Shown in pieces: positions 19,995 through 32,019 of a DNA stretch of 64,000 bases. Each line of letters starts with the position of its first letter. Within the stretch, counting starts at the first letter, position 1. The notes beneath the pieces were generated by a model. The model saw only the letters and a list, made by a program, of their open reading frames with translations. It did no database searches and was not told the DNA's origin. Source of the stretch: Isoetes taiwanensis (Eukaryota; Streptophyta; Lycopodiopsida; Isoetales; Isoetaceae); contig JAJEKV010000077.1 of NCBI GenBank assembly GCA_021234155.1, positions 3,609,385-3,673,384 of the forward strand, read 5' to 3'. A program made the position numbers and the translations under genes.

Positions 19995-22169
19995 CCTATA
20001 CCATAGTGAATCTCTAGCATCAAAGTGTCACGACATGAACAAGCTTAGTTTGTTCCATTTTTTCGTGCTATAACCATGTTTTTAGGCCTAGGAATGGTTG
20101 TGGTGGAGAAGGGATATGATCGATACATTCACCCTGAATTGTGTAGATTATGGTAGAGTAATAATTTGAAGACTGAGATTGAAATAGAGCTAAAACCAAC
20201 TTGAAAGTCATGTTTACCCCAGATTCTCTATTTAGAGTGGCAGTTTTCGTTGACAATAAAGAGGTGGAAGTTGAGAGCATCGATTATGTGCCTATGTGTT
20301 TACTTCATTTTCCGATGGAGTTTGGCATAGAGTATTTTAGTTTATGAAAGAAACATAACCTTTTTTCAGCATATCAGTGAAGGAAATGTAGCCACTCCCC
20401 TTTTTTCTTTAATATGAAATCTCACATCAACATTAGGGACGGCGTCAAGGTTTCGATAGTAGTAGCCTATACCCCGTATTCTCGCTTGTCTATGTAGTCG
20501 AACATCGGTAGTCTTTGATATTCCCTAGATCTAGTGGCATGTGCCTAGTATGCTCCGGGGTTTTCCATAAGGAAGAGGCGAAATCCATATCCTCTCATAC
20601 TATCTCCCTTCCACCAAGGGAAGCTCTTACAATTCCAGGAGACCATACACAAGCATTGCTTCTATTTGAGGGTGTTAGATGTAGACTTTGTAGGAGTTGA
20701 AGCAGCAACAAGGGAGGCAGCATCTTGATGTAGTGTAGAAAAAGAAGCAGTAATCGTAGTAGTAGCACCCCGAGGGATGACTGTGTGAGCGGCTAGTAAA
20801 AGCGAGGGAGCGGCCCGGCGATAGTGGTAGCAATAGGACTACGGGGAAGGGGAGGGGTAGTAGCAACAAGGTTAGTCTCAATAGCGGCGGTGAAGCAACA
20901 TCTCGGTACCATTCCATAGGGTTGCATCGGCTCTGCCCCCCACGTCTCGACCTCCCGGGCAAGAAACCCCCACTTTCTTTGCGGAGACCGTAGCCTTAAC
21001 ACCACCGGTGCACAATGGATGTTCTGATGTGAGCTAGCTCTCATCTATGAAAATAACATCAATTTCAATTTTAAATTGAAGCAAATAAACCAGCCTAAAC
21101 AGACAGATTCATTAGAACATCCTTTTAAACATGTTTAAGAATTAATGCCATATTAAGATATCAAGCAACATCTGTGCAACATAATCAACCAATGCCATGT
21201 CATCAGATTCATAGATCCTACCATGTCAACATAAGAGCCTTTCCAGAACAAATCAAGAGCTTCTCAAAAATCTAAATTTGGAGGTGGAAGAGTTCATTTA
21301 AGGATCCATAAGTTACGTATTAAAAAAAGCGAAAAAAAAAAAAAAAAGAGAAAAAAAGAAAGCGATAAATATGTAGGACCATCTTAAAACAAAACCTAAG
21401 AGGAGATGCCAACTCATTTTTATCTTTGCAACTCTATTCAAATATATAAAATGCAAGAAAAACAAAGGGAAAAAGCGCATGCCTTAGCATCGCACCATCG
21501 ATATAGTCATTTGGCGGATCTGTGTTGTCCTTAGCGAGAACTTCTGACCCGAACTTAAATATCCTTTGATCTTTGGTGGATCTCTATACTTTCATATTTT
21601 GAAAACTCTAGTGCACAAAAATAGAAAGCCATGTGACGCCTCCACTAAATGTGCTAGGCAAGATATCTCAACCTTCAACCAACAACCAAAAAAAAAAATT
21701 CCATAAAAATAGGGGAAAAATCCTAATTTCAGAATAGTAACAAATAGTATACTATCTTAAGTACATGCATACGTTATTATGCCTAAAGATGTTGGGCAAA
21801 ATATCCCAAAATAGAAAATATAAAAGTTCATACGCCCAAAACCATTGGGAATATGGCCCATGTCTCCAACTTCTGCACAATTATAGGTGTTGATTTAAAC
21901 ATAGGTTGCATACGTTAATGCCTGCCAGCAAAAAAAAGCAACTACATTGCTAGATTCGTAAAATATACCATTAGAGTGCATAATATACAATTTTCGTCTA
22001 TGGTGGATAAGTATTCCTAAAAAAAATTGACATGATATCTAGTTGTTTTTGGATTGTCTCCTGTTAAAGGGCAATTGGTTTGGGAGAAATTTTGTCATCT
22101 TGAAATATATTCTGGGCATATCAAAAGATTTAATCACTACAGTTTCTGGTGAAACAATTACATTTTGTA
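19995..22169. other. unassigned sequence
   Basis: No gene recognised. Short ORFs between 20515 and 21044 on both strands are Ser/Leu/Pro-rich and unconvincing. An A-rich run lies near 21324-21360. Nothing else supported. Confidence 0.5.
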
Positions 22170-22216
22170 GCCATTGCCTTCGTGGACGATAAAAAATCTA
22201 TTCTATTCTATTCTTA
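22170..22216 (+). mobile_element. LINE 3' tail fragment with (TATTC)n
   Basis: The sequence CTTCGTGGACGATAAAAAATC followed by repeated TATTC matches the 3' ends at 40798-40842 and 51756-51866. No LINE coding sequence is recognised immediately upstream, so this is a short 5'-truncated insertion. Confidence 0.6.
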
Positions 22217-23780
22217 ACAATATGCAAATACAACATTAATAAGGAAAAACAGTGAGTACCATAGTATAGTAGTGGTAATATGAGATAGTTACTAGGGCTT
22301 GCCTTGGCTTGTATGGGCCACAATAGAACCCCACTAAATGGAGGAGTATAACGGTGTATATATTCAATGTCGTCAACTGGTTTTCTCTATTGTTCATGTT
22401 TTAGCACATTCTTCAAGAGCTTGTACTAAAAGATATATTATTGCATGTGACGTGGCAAAACCATAAGGGCAACCCGTAGTGCTTGGCAGGTTGTATTTAT
22501 GTATTATGTAAAAGCCCACAAAGGCATTTTTAAAAGGGAAAATGGATTTTGTCGAAATTACATGCCATAGTCACTACATATATAATGCAGTTTGATTCTC
22601 TGTTTGATGTAATATTGTCGTTCCAGGAAAAACCCGAGGGCAACATGTGTACTTAAGAAAGAAGAAAACTAAAAATTTAAAAGGAAAGACTATGTGACAT
22701 CACAGTACGTCACTGCCATAGCCTACAAAAATTTTGGTATGGGTCTGCATGGAGTTTTAGCCACCTTAGATGGCAAGGTTAAGCAAGCATAGCTTGCCGC
22801 AGAAAATATTTAGGATGCTTGCTCTCCAGTCTGAGGCAGCGGCCCTGCATCGTCTCTATTGGCTTTAAGCAGGGTTTAGTCACAAGATTAGGTTTCAACT
22901 CAGTCCAAAACCAGAGCCGTTCCTGTGCAGACTCATTGGAATCTTCAGTTCTTCTTGCTCACAACATTGAAATTGGGTCGCCGTTTTGGTCGGAAGATAA
23001 ACCACATGCTGCCATCTGGCACATCCCTACAATCCGGAATGGAAAGTGGGAAGCCAATTCCGGAGCATACAAAAATTGACAGGCTACAGTCGGTTGCCAA
23101 CAGAAATACAAGTTTTACACAGTACCCTTTGTATACAAGACAACTAACAGCAAGTCCCCTGTTTCTTGAGAAAAAATTGACACGGATTTCATGCAACCAA
23201 ATAGGCGATGAAATGAATGGTAAACAAAACTCTTCAGAGCATCATAAGAATCCCTCTGCAGAGAGGCAGTTTTGCACATAACTAAGTTCAATTTCTACCA
23301 AAAATCAAAGAGACTGTAATTTCTAGGATGTAAATGCAAGTATACTTGCACATAGAAAGGAGCAAAACCGGCATAAATGGCCCATAAAACTGTGGAAACA
23401 GAGGATACAAGAAAAGATCTGAGAGGAAACAAGAAACAAGAAGAGAATCCCAAAAACAAAACCACTAGAATAACTTTCTGAATCTTTGCATGACCTATAT
23501 CCCCATCTGCGTGCATGAAACAACATCCTGGACCTGCATGCAAGGAAAAAAAAGCATCAAAATAGTTTGAAACCATAAAAAGAAGAAAAAATTACATTGG
23601 AAGCACAAAAAGATCACTACTATCTACTCGCTTTTTCCTCAAGAACATACCCAGAATCATGAAAGAGCCGCTTTTCCTCAAGAACGTAGGAAATTGTGAA
23701 ATAAATCTTCATAAGAAGAAACACAACCAAGAAAATGAGCCTCTAACTGCCACGTGGCAGAAATGCCGAAATACCATGGT
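22217..23780. other. unassigned sequence with exon-like minus-strand frame
   Basis: Two short ORFs stand out. One is 22819-23079 on plus. The other is 23576-23295 on minus, which is hydrophobic (VILVVLFLGFSSCFLFPLR) and preceded on the minus strand by an acceptor-like CCTTGCATGCAG. I recognise neither family, and no promoter or terminator is supported. Confidence 0.35.
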
Positions 23781-23784
23781 CGTC

Positions 23785-24115
23785 GAGCACAAGGGATGCC
23801 CGAGGGCCATACCCTCGGGCAGGCGCCATCGCCATCGCCGCGCGGACCATCGCCATCGCCGGACCAAAAAAAAAATGGCTCCCCTCATTTCCATGTTGTG
23901 GTGGCATGGTTGAGCCGGTCCCCTTCGGTGTGGCGGTGATTCAGCTCCCGCCCGGGCACGGCCGCGGGTTCCCAACACCGATCCACACCGGAATGTGGTC
24001 CCGGTAACCCATGCCCGGCCCCACATACGGTGTGGCGGTGACCCGCCCGGCTCCGCGGTCGGGGGGCCCACCGTCCACACGGAATGGGTCCCGGTGGGCC
24101 ATGCCACCATACGTG
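23785..24115. repeat. GC-rich island of tandem repeats
   Basis: This stretch is strikingly GC-rich compared with its AT-rich surroundings. It opens with a hairpin (TGCCCGAGGG ... CCCTCGGGCA near 23798-23821) and short CCATCGCCATCGCC repeats. Two diverged copies of a unit carrying GGTGTGGCGGTGA ... CCACACCGGAATG ... GGTCCCGGT follow, each ending in CCATGCC. Frames across it are Pro/Arg/Gly-rich and probably not coding. Confidence 0.7.
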
Positions 24116-26059
24116 TTCCTTACAAGGTAAAATTATTGTAGTGCATTCTATGAAGCAGTTGCCTCCCTTTCTGTATATTGTAGAACCATGTTAGCCTCTC
24201 ATTTTTTTCAAACATTTCTCGACGGCCTGCTTCATCTCAAGCCTCAGCAGTTTAGGCGGACAGTGGGAAAGGGCTTCTGTCTCACAAGAGTCTACAGATG
24301 GATCTTTAGATTTCTTGCTCTACAAGCAACCCTGCTCTAGATCCACAAGCTCTACTCTGAACAGAGCCGGTTTAGATATTTTTTAAACCAAAGAACATGC
24401 GAAAATAGACCCCTAAAAGATTTGCAAGTTTGAAGGTTGCTCAAAAATCTGCAAGTTTGGAGGCTATAAAGCCTGCGGCCATTCTTGGTTCTTATGTTTA
24501 TTGTTATAAGAAGACGACAGTTATGACGGAAGCTCAGCTCTATTTTGCTCACTTTGTAACAGATGTAGTTATGATTTTTGTTCAATTCTTTATTACTTTG
24601 CTAGCTTACATGCAGATTAAGGGAACCCTACCAAAATCATGGGATTAGAATTAAATGGCTTCTCTACACATTATGCTTTGGAATGTTGGCTATTTGCATG
24701 GACACTGCATTTCCCACTCCAGTACAAGAGTTTGCTTGGTCTAAAAGAGCCACATGAAGTCGGCCAAGCAAGCTTCTCATACAAGGCATGCCCAATCTGT
24801 GGTTATGCGTATGCTGCAGGAGAAGACAATCATAAAATGGTATATAGGATATAAGTTACATCCAAAGTATCTAGTTCACGATATACTATAGCTTGCATTT
24901 CTAGGTACGTAAATTCTGAACCATATGTAATTCCATGACACCAAATGCAGGGAAAGAGTTGCAGCTATGCTTGATCTCAAGGAAACTCAACTAATTTTTG
25001 TTTTGCCAAAAGAGTGCATAGTAATGTTCTCTGTCTCTTATGCTATATTTTTTGTTTGGGAAAAAACCATTTAAATTTTGCCATATAACCATTCAGGTCA
25101 TGAAGGTTGCAGCTGTTATATGAGATGGGTCTTTCGCCAGGATGGTTGCTATTAAAAAATGCAAGATATGCATTCCGTTTTTTTTTTCTTGCGAAAGATG
25201 CTACTTAAGCATTGCGATGATGCTCTGGTGAATAGCAATATAAAGGGACGTAGATTTTTAGAATTAGAGGTATGTGGCATTTGTATGTTGTGCAGCTGTA
25301 CATGAGGAAGGTTATAGGTTATGTGGTTGATGAATCAAATGTCCAAAGTTTTTATGTTACTGATTATGAAGAGCTCCTCATCCAATCCTCGGTAAACAAG
25401 AGCACAATTGCACTTGGAAATGAAAAATATGTGAGGGAATTTGGTATAAATCATCATATGTGTGAGATGAGGCTGCTTTGCATTTAGGAAAGATTGTAAT
25501 ATATATTATGGTGACACTCCTGTTAGAGCCAGATGTGGTATCCGAGAAATTTGAATCTTTAGAGTGGAGAAGGGGCATTGCAAACATGCTTCTTGATACC
25601 ATATGGTGATAAACTGGTTGTAATACATACTTGTCATCTTCCTTGCAGTCCAAAGAATTAGCCGTGCATTCGTGTTGCAGGAAGTCATCTTGCATGGATG
25701 CTTTTTTAAATAACATATCGTACTAGGCATTTGGCTCTATTTTATAAGCATGCATTCGCTGCATATATTTTTTAACATCGTTGTATTGGCATCTCCTTGG
25801 TATGTTTTGTTGAAACAAGTAGTTTGTGAGTGTCCATAACCATTCAAAGTAGAGATGGAAAAAGAAAAGACAATTTATAACAAACCCTTGCATGGACAAA
25901 GACGCGATGAAAAATTTGCACATAAATTTGGAGTCAAATTTTGCAAGCTAATTCTTGGATGTTTTGATAATAAGATAAATGACGATGATGAAGATGCTTG
26001 CGACTACATCCGGGGTAAGTGCCACATCTTTTTGCTTATCCATTGACTCGAATGCCGAG
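24116..26059. other. unassigned sequence with small ORFs
   Basis: Plus-strand ORFs at 24639-24854 (with CPICGYAY), 25272-25487 and 25855-26046 have protein-like composition but no recognised family and no linked exons. They may be decayed exons or retroelement debris upstream of the gypsy relic. Confidence 0.35.
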
Positions 26060-26930
26060 AGTCAATATCGGTTTATCTTAACAATAGGGAAAGTCAAAGC
26101 CAAATCCTTCATAGTGTTGATAGACCACGGGGGAGCACCATAATTTTGCCGTCAAGGATGGTAGAATTGTTGAAGTTTTTGAAGGCCAAGCTAGACTGTT
26201 GTGTTGGCAAATGGGGGCAATCCGACACATAGCGAAAGAGGGAACTCGAAGATAGACTTGTTAGGTATCAATATTGGAATGGGAGCAAAGGTTACGAACA
26301 TCGGCAAGTATGACTTGATCATAGGCATGGAATACCTTGGCCTCTACAGGGTCAGAATTGATTGTGGGAAGCGGAGCGTGACCTTAAGGCGTAAATGGCA
26401 AAGTCATTGAGATAACTTGTAAAGAAGTTACCCCAATCATGCAATGCATGTCTATTAGATGCATAAAAGAAGATGATGAAGCTCGGACTATATACAAGGT
26501 GAGTCCCACATATATCGCCATTGAAAACGAGCCAAGCGGATGGTCAACGTCTGATCCATATCCATGGTGGGCCAAGTAGACAATAAACCTTTTGTCATCC
26601 TTATGAATATGGGTAGTAATGTATAATTTTGCTTCACCTAGAATGGCGAGAGGTCTTATGGCTTATTCCTTTCAAATCAAAGCCACGCCCATTCGTTGGC
26701 TAGTAGGGCCGTCGTCATATCAAGGCCAATGCATTAATTTGAACATCCGGTTGCCATGAGCACCCCTTGCTCTAGGAGCCGAGATTATGAACATCGGCGC
26801 TATGATCTCATTATGGGAATGGATTCTTGGCTGCTGCAAAAGAAAATATTGAATGTGAGAAGTGGGAAGTTATCTTTAATGCAGCTAATGGAGCTCGTGT
26901 AACTATAGCGTAAACCGCTTATTCCAATTA
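26060..26930 (+). mobile_element. Ty3/gypsy protease relics, two diverged copies
   Basis: Copy 1 (about 26060-26400) contains GMGAKVTNIGKYDLIIGMEY then RIDCGKRSVTL. Copy 2 (about 26590-26930) contains YDLIMGMDSWLLQKKILNV then RSGKLSL. Both match the plant gypsy retropepsin tail (YDxILGMDWL ... IDCxxKxVTF). Multiple stops and frame changes are present and no reverse transcriptase follows. Two protease ends in a row imply tandem duplication or nested insertion of related elements. Confidence 0.65.
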
Positions 26931-27739
26931 TGAAATGTATTTCATTACGCCGGGCTGGATAAAGCCGTCATGAGGTATCATCTGAATGGGAACGTTGGTG
27001 TCAAATCCTGGATGCCAATCTACTTCAAGAATTCTGCAACCTTGCTCAGCAGCCTATGATGTAGCCTCCTCCTCAACATGATACCCTTATGCGTCATTAG
27101 AAGTACCTCCACGCCCGTTAGTTTCTTATTTCGACCGGCTCCTCGTTTTGGACCAAGCCTCTAGCTGGTCCGGCGATTGGACCTCGGCATACATCTCTCT
27201 GGACCTTAGGTGGGATCGGCGCTTTTGCGTCGTGATGTAGCTGGCGGGAAGGAAAAACCCTGGATCATACCCGCACTGGAAATACATTTCTAATGAGCGA
27301 GTTAGCAAAACCCCACTCATGTATTCCTGGGCCTCGCCGTCATCGCCTCGTCCGGGTGCCCGGCCAGCGCGAGGTTTTGTGTTGCTTTGAAGTGTCTTCT
27401 CCACATGTTCAATTGCTCGCAGACATCCACATTTACTATTGCAATCCCAAATCGCCAATCTTTGGTGTTTTGGTCTCCAGACTTGTCTGCTCATTAAATG
27501 TCGGTATATCCCCGTCGAGGCTCACCATGCTTTTGAAGACATGGCGCAGTCTGGCTTTCTGATAGACGCGTCATCCTCCATGGGGTCAACACTTCGGATG
27601 CTCTGGCAAAGATGCGACCTACGATCTTATCAAGGAATATCACTCTAAGGCTCGTCGAGTCTGGAGTTGATTTTTAGAAGATACCGGGCTTTCACCTCAA
27701 ACCTTTTCTCTCCCCTGAGTGTTCTTTGGTGAGGGAGAG
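26931..27739. other. retroelement-derived unassigned sequence
   Basis: Frames on both strands are open for 60-120 codons between 27126 and 27648 but no domain is recognised. Position between the protease relics and an LTR suggests decayed gypsy internal sequence. Confidence 0.35.
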
Positions 27740-28221
27740 TGTTAGTCCCGTGCAACAAGGCACTGGACTATTCCTCAACACAATACAGGTTAAAGGCAAG
27801 GGTCGAGGTCAAGCATCAGGTAGCAAAGCCCCGCTAAAAACCACGCAAAACCCATGCTCTGGTCCAAAGAAGAGGGCCTGACAAGACAAATCAACGCCTC
27901 TCGGGGAGTTTGGCCTTAAATTAAGCTAATTTGGGCACTAATGGCAGACTTGCAAAGATTCCTTCAAATCAAGTGTATGATCTAGGAGTTGGTGGATGAT
28001 ATATCTATTGCGGGCCTAAGGCCATTGTACTATGTATATATCGAGAGTTCAATCTCAAGTTTTCGATGAGACTTAGTGTCGCCTTGTTCTGATTTTCTCG
28101 TCTCAACGAGATCTCATGTACTCTCTTTGATATTCAAGGATTCTTTTCTTGGCTTATAATCTCTTGTTTTTTCTGTTTCATTCCATCTGTTCTAGTCTCT
28201 TGCAAAATCTCGCGTGACACA
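27740..28221 (+). mobile_element. probable LTR (solo or 3') preceded by a polypurine tract
   Basis: The segment starts TGTTAGTCCCGTGC immediately after a purine tract (GAGGGAGAG) and ends near CGCGTGACACA. It carries a TATA-like GTATATATCGAGAG about two-thirds in, followed by CT-rich sequence as in plant LTR promoters. No second copy is in the window, so it may be a solo LTR or the 3' LTR of the gypsy relic upstream. End positions are approximate. Confidence 0.5.
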
Positions 28222-28449
28222 CTGTACTAAGATTTGTCCGCTTGATCCACGGCTCCTCATAGAAGGCTGTCTTGATTTCTAAACGAATTCAAAAGCGACC
28301 CGTGTTGCAATAAATTGTTTTTCAAACCTTTGAACACAATACAAGTTCTGGTCATGATAGATGCGATTATTGTCATAAGACTAGTCGTATTGAGGAAAAA
28401 TGTCACCAAAAAGCTTATGATGAAATGCATGCTATAGCCATTACTCTCC

Positions 28450-31300
28450 TTGAGTATGCTAGTTGTGCTATGACAGATTATGCCCGAGTGTTTCATGCTT
28501 CTGATTTTGCTAATTTTCTTATTGATTCGCGTGCTCATATGGCTAGTTCTATTTAGTGGGTTACAAATCTATCATGCTTTGACTGTCAAAACGTTTGTTT
28601 ACATGGCTGATCATGGTACACAACAATTTGATGGTATTGGCAATATTGCTATTTCACATCTTGTAGAAACTTGCATGTTGGCGGAGGTTTTGTACGTGCC
28701 AGGTTTAGCTAAGAATCTTATTTCAATGGCACGACTTTTGGATCTTGGTCTTAAGGTTAAATTCATTCTTGAACAATGCAGGATAACACAGAATGGAAAG
28801 CTTCTTACTATAGCGCCTGGTACGAATGATTTATGGGAACTTTCTATAGATAATAATTTTGCATATGCCATTACAACTTCTAGTACCCCGCATAAAGACT
28901 GTGGCACTCTTCGTTTGCACATTTAAATTTTTCAAAGACTTCTAGAAATGGAACATCTAGCCACTGTACATGGTCTACACTCACAGAGTCATGCCAAATT
29001 GGAAGTTTGTAAGTCATGCGCCCTGGGTAAGCAACATTGCTAATCCTTTTCACACTTCGCTATTCGTGCTACCCAAATTCTTGAGTTGGTACATCCTAAT
29101 GTCTATGGTCCTTTCCCTTTTCCTTGGGCGTTCTTCTTATTTTTTTATTGTTCATTGATGATTACACATTGTATACTTTTGCCTATCTCTGTTGAAAAGA
29201 AATTAGATGTATTTGATATTTTCAAAGTTGTTTGCAAACTTGTCGAAATTCAAATTGGCCTTCCTCTTACGATTTTACACACTGACAATGGTGGTGAGTA
29301 TAAACCCAAAGTTTTTCAGGAATTTTGCGTAGAACATGGGGTTCAACATGAATTTTACTGTACCAAAGACACTACAACAAATGGCGTTTCTGAATAAAAG
29401 AACCGCACTGTTTTAAATTCAATATTTGTCAGTGCAGTTTTGTGTTGAAGTCGTTCTCACTGCTGTTTACATTCAAAATCATCTCGCTACATCTGCACTA
29501 AAATCTATTACTCATGTTGAGGCTTGGGCGAGGTGTATAAGCCATGGGTTTCTCATTTCCGAATCTTTGGATGTATTGCTTATGTACTTGTTCCTCATAA
29601 AGATCGCAAGAAACTTGGCCCTAGAGGTCAAAAAGTTGTTTTATGGAATATTCTACAGATTCAAAAGGCTTACAGATTTTTTGACTCTGAGACACGTAAA
29701 GTGTCAATTAGTCATAGCACTATCTTTGATGAATCTGCAATGGGTGGAGATGCAGACTAAATAAATCATTCAGATAGTATTCTAACCATTTTTAGATGAT
29801 GATTTTACTCGCTACAATTTTCGATGCTCGTCAAGTTTTTTTTTTTTGTTTGAAGGCAAGGTTGGTGGGACTTGCACCCACCCACATCTCCCACCCGATG
29901 GCAGCTAGTGGGTTTTGAACCCTGGTGGGTGTCACGCTCGTCAAGTTGATGCTCCAATTTTGCATGTTGCTAATCGAAGTGAGAATGTAGAAGTGCCCCT
30001 TGCAAATGTTGATGTTCTTGCTGACATTGATGCTCTTGACAATTTTGTTGATGAAATCATTCCGTAGAATGTTGAGCCTCATCTAGAGAGTAGTCTAAGG
30101 CGCACAACATGAACTCGGGTTCCTACTCAGAAGATTCTTGATTATCTCGCTTGGTTGTTTCTCATGATCCTGTTACATATGAGCAAGCTATCTCCTCACC
30201 AAATCATGATATGGAAAATTGCAATGCCTCGATGAATATGATTCTTTGCTTTCTAAAGGTACTTGGACTATAAGCCAGTTTTTGCACTTCGAAAAGGAGT
30301 GAATCGTTTGTAAGTTGAATCCTTCCCTTTATGGGTTGAAACAAGCTTCAAGGAAAATGGTATGAGAAAATGAATGCTTTTCTTTGTTCCATTTATTTTC
30401 GATCATCACATGCGATCCTAATCTTTATAGTAGGCATCATGGCAAGTCATTCATTCATTGCACTCTATGTTGATCATAATATTCTCGCTTATAATGATAC
30501 TGGATCTTCTAACCTCATCAAGAAGGTAGTATCAACATTTGAGATGACCCGATCTTGAAAATATCCGTTCTTGTCTTGGCTTCAATATTTATTGGATCAT
30601 TCAAAGATGCATTTGAGCCACACAAATACTATATTAGAGGTTGTGGACAAGTTTGGTCCGGTCATCAAAGGCAAAGTTGTAGCATCCCTATGGTTATTAG
30701 TCAAAAATTTGCATTTGTCTAAGTTGCATTGCCCCTAAAAGATCAAGAGCGTGATGCAATGGAAGATATTCCTTATGCCGCCTCGTTTGGAGCTCTTCAA
30801 TACTTTGCACATGCTTCTCACCCGATATTCCATTTGCACCTAATCTTATGGGTCAATTTTTATGTCTCCTCCTCTCAGAAGAACATTCTTTGCTTAAGCA
30901 ATCCAACTATGGACTTCTATCTTCATAGCAAGATGGTAAACACTGAAAGTTACGCTTTCAATGTATCTGGGGATGCAGATTAGGCAGTTCGACTATCTAA
31001 TGTAATCTAAAAGTGGCAATTGTTTTATCATTGCGTTAATGTTTGATATCATAGGCATCTGAAAGCAGGGAATTGTAATGCAAACTTCCACTCTGAAGTC
31101 GAATGTAGGTACATGCATTTGCTTGTGAGGTTAGTTTGGTTAGAAGACTCCTTACTGATTTTGGATTCCCATCTAAAAAGAACAATTTCGTTTTGTAGCC
31201 GACAATCCCGGGGTGTTAATTCGGTTGCGAAAGATCATAATTAGGTTGAAAGAATCAAGTGTTGAATTCCAAATCTAAGCATAGAGATATACAATCACTA
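28450..31300 (+). mobile_element. degenerate Ty1/copia element (element A)
   Basis: Domains occur in copia order but in shifting frames: a protease start (FLIDSRAHMAS near 28515), the region after protease (VLYVPGLAKNLISMARLLDL, 28480-28926), integrase (LHTDNGGEYKPKVFQEF near 29280), the integrase C-terminal part (FRIFGCIAYVLVPHKDRKKL, 29540-29760), reverse transcriptase (LYGLKQASRK near 30335, degraded ALYVDHNILAYN near 30465), and RNase H remnants (30729-31200). Stops, frame changes and missing blocks leave no functional polyprotein. A SINE interrupts it at 29826-29947. LTRs are not identified with confidence. Confidence 0.85.
29826..29947 (-). mobile_element. tRNA-type SINE with 12-bp target-site duplication
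   Basis: GCTCGTCAAGTT occurs at 29826-29837 and again at 29936-29947, flanking about 98 bp. Read on the minus strand, the insert starts GTGACACCCACCAGGGTTC, includes a B-box-like GGTTCAAAACC, and ends CCTTGCCTTCAAAC plus an A-run. That is the layout of a tRNA-derived SINE with poly(A) tail. It sits inside dead copia element A, so it inserted after the copia. Confidence 0.85.
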
Positions 31301-32019
31301 TAATTAGGATAAGTTAAAAGAACCTTTATTAAGATTAATTGTGTCCCTTCATATTTAATAGGTCTTTGTGTGGCTTTTGAAAGCACTTCCTAATTATCTG
31401 AACATAGAATTGCTTTGGGAGTTACACACAAGCTCCCCATGGTATACTCTTACTAAAAGAGGATTTGGGTTTTTCTTTTTGGATTCTGAGGCACTTTTGC
31501 AGACTGAGTCCAGCTGCGAGGGGGCATACATCTTGTGACATTGTGTATCGTCTTGCAACATTGTACATTTGTCTAGGTAGAGAATTTTGTCACTACTCAT
31601 TTTGTGAGGCCCAAAAGTTGAGGATGTTTGAGCGATATTTATTATCCATTCATGATCTAGCCCTTGTCTATTGTTAGAATATGTTGTGGTAAACATGGGC
31701 CAAGGGACTTTTCTTCAGCACTTCAAAATTGTGGTATATAAGAATATATACTCTTTCATAGAATATGCAATTCACTTTGGACTAGCATGTTGCTATAAAT
31801 CTTATTTATCACTTTTATTCCATATATATACATAGTAATTTGAATATTAAAACAAATATTCGGGTGAGATCATTGTATTCATAGCTTTTTGACTGTTTAT
31901 TTCTCCAAGAAACTAAATTAGACATCGAAGACAGTAGAACTGGTTGGTATGCAATAAACTATTTCTGAAGAGAGAGGTTCCTGACACTGGCAACATGACT
32001 CAAAATATATTCAATAAAA
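31301..32019. other. unassigned sequence
   Basis: No gene or repeat recognised between the copia relic and the phosphatase pseudogene. Short opposite-strand ORFs at 31394-31696 appear spurious. Confidence 0.5.

Noticed and set aside
20675-21044. Two Leu/Pro/Ser-rich minus ORFs
   Set aside because: Low-complexity composition and no partner exon; not supportable as a gene.
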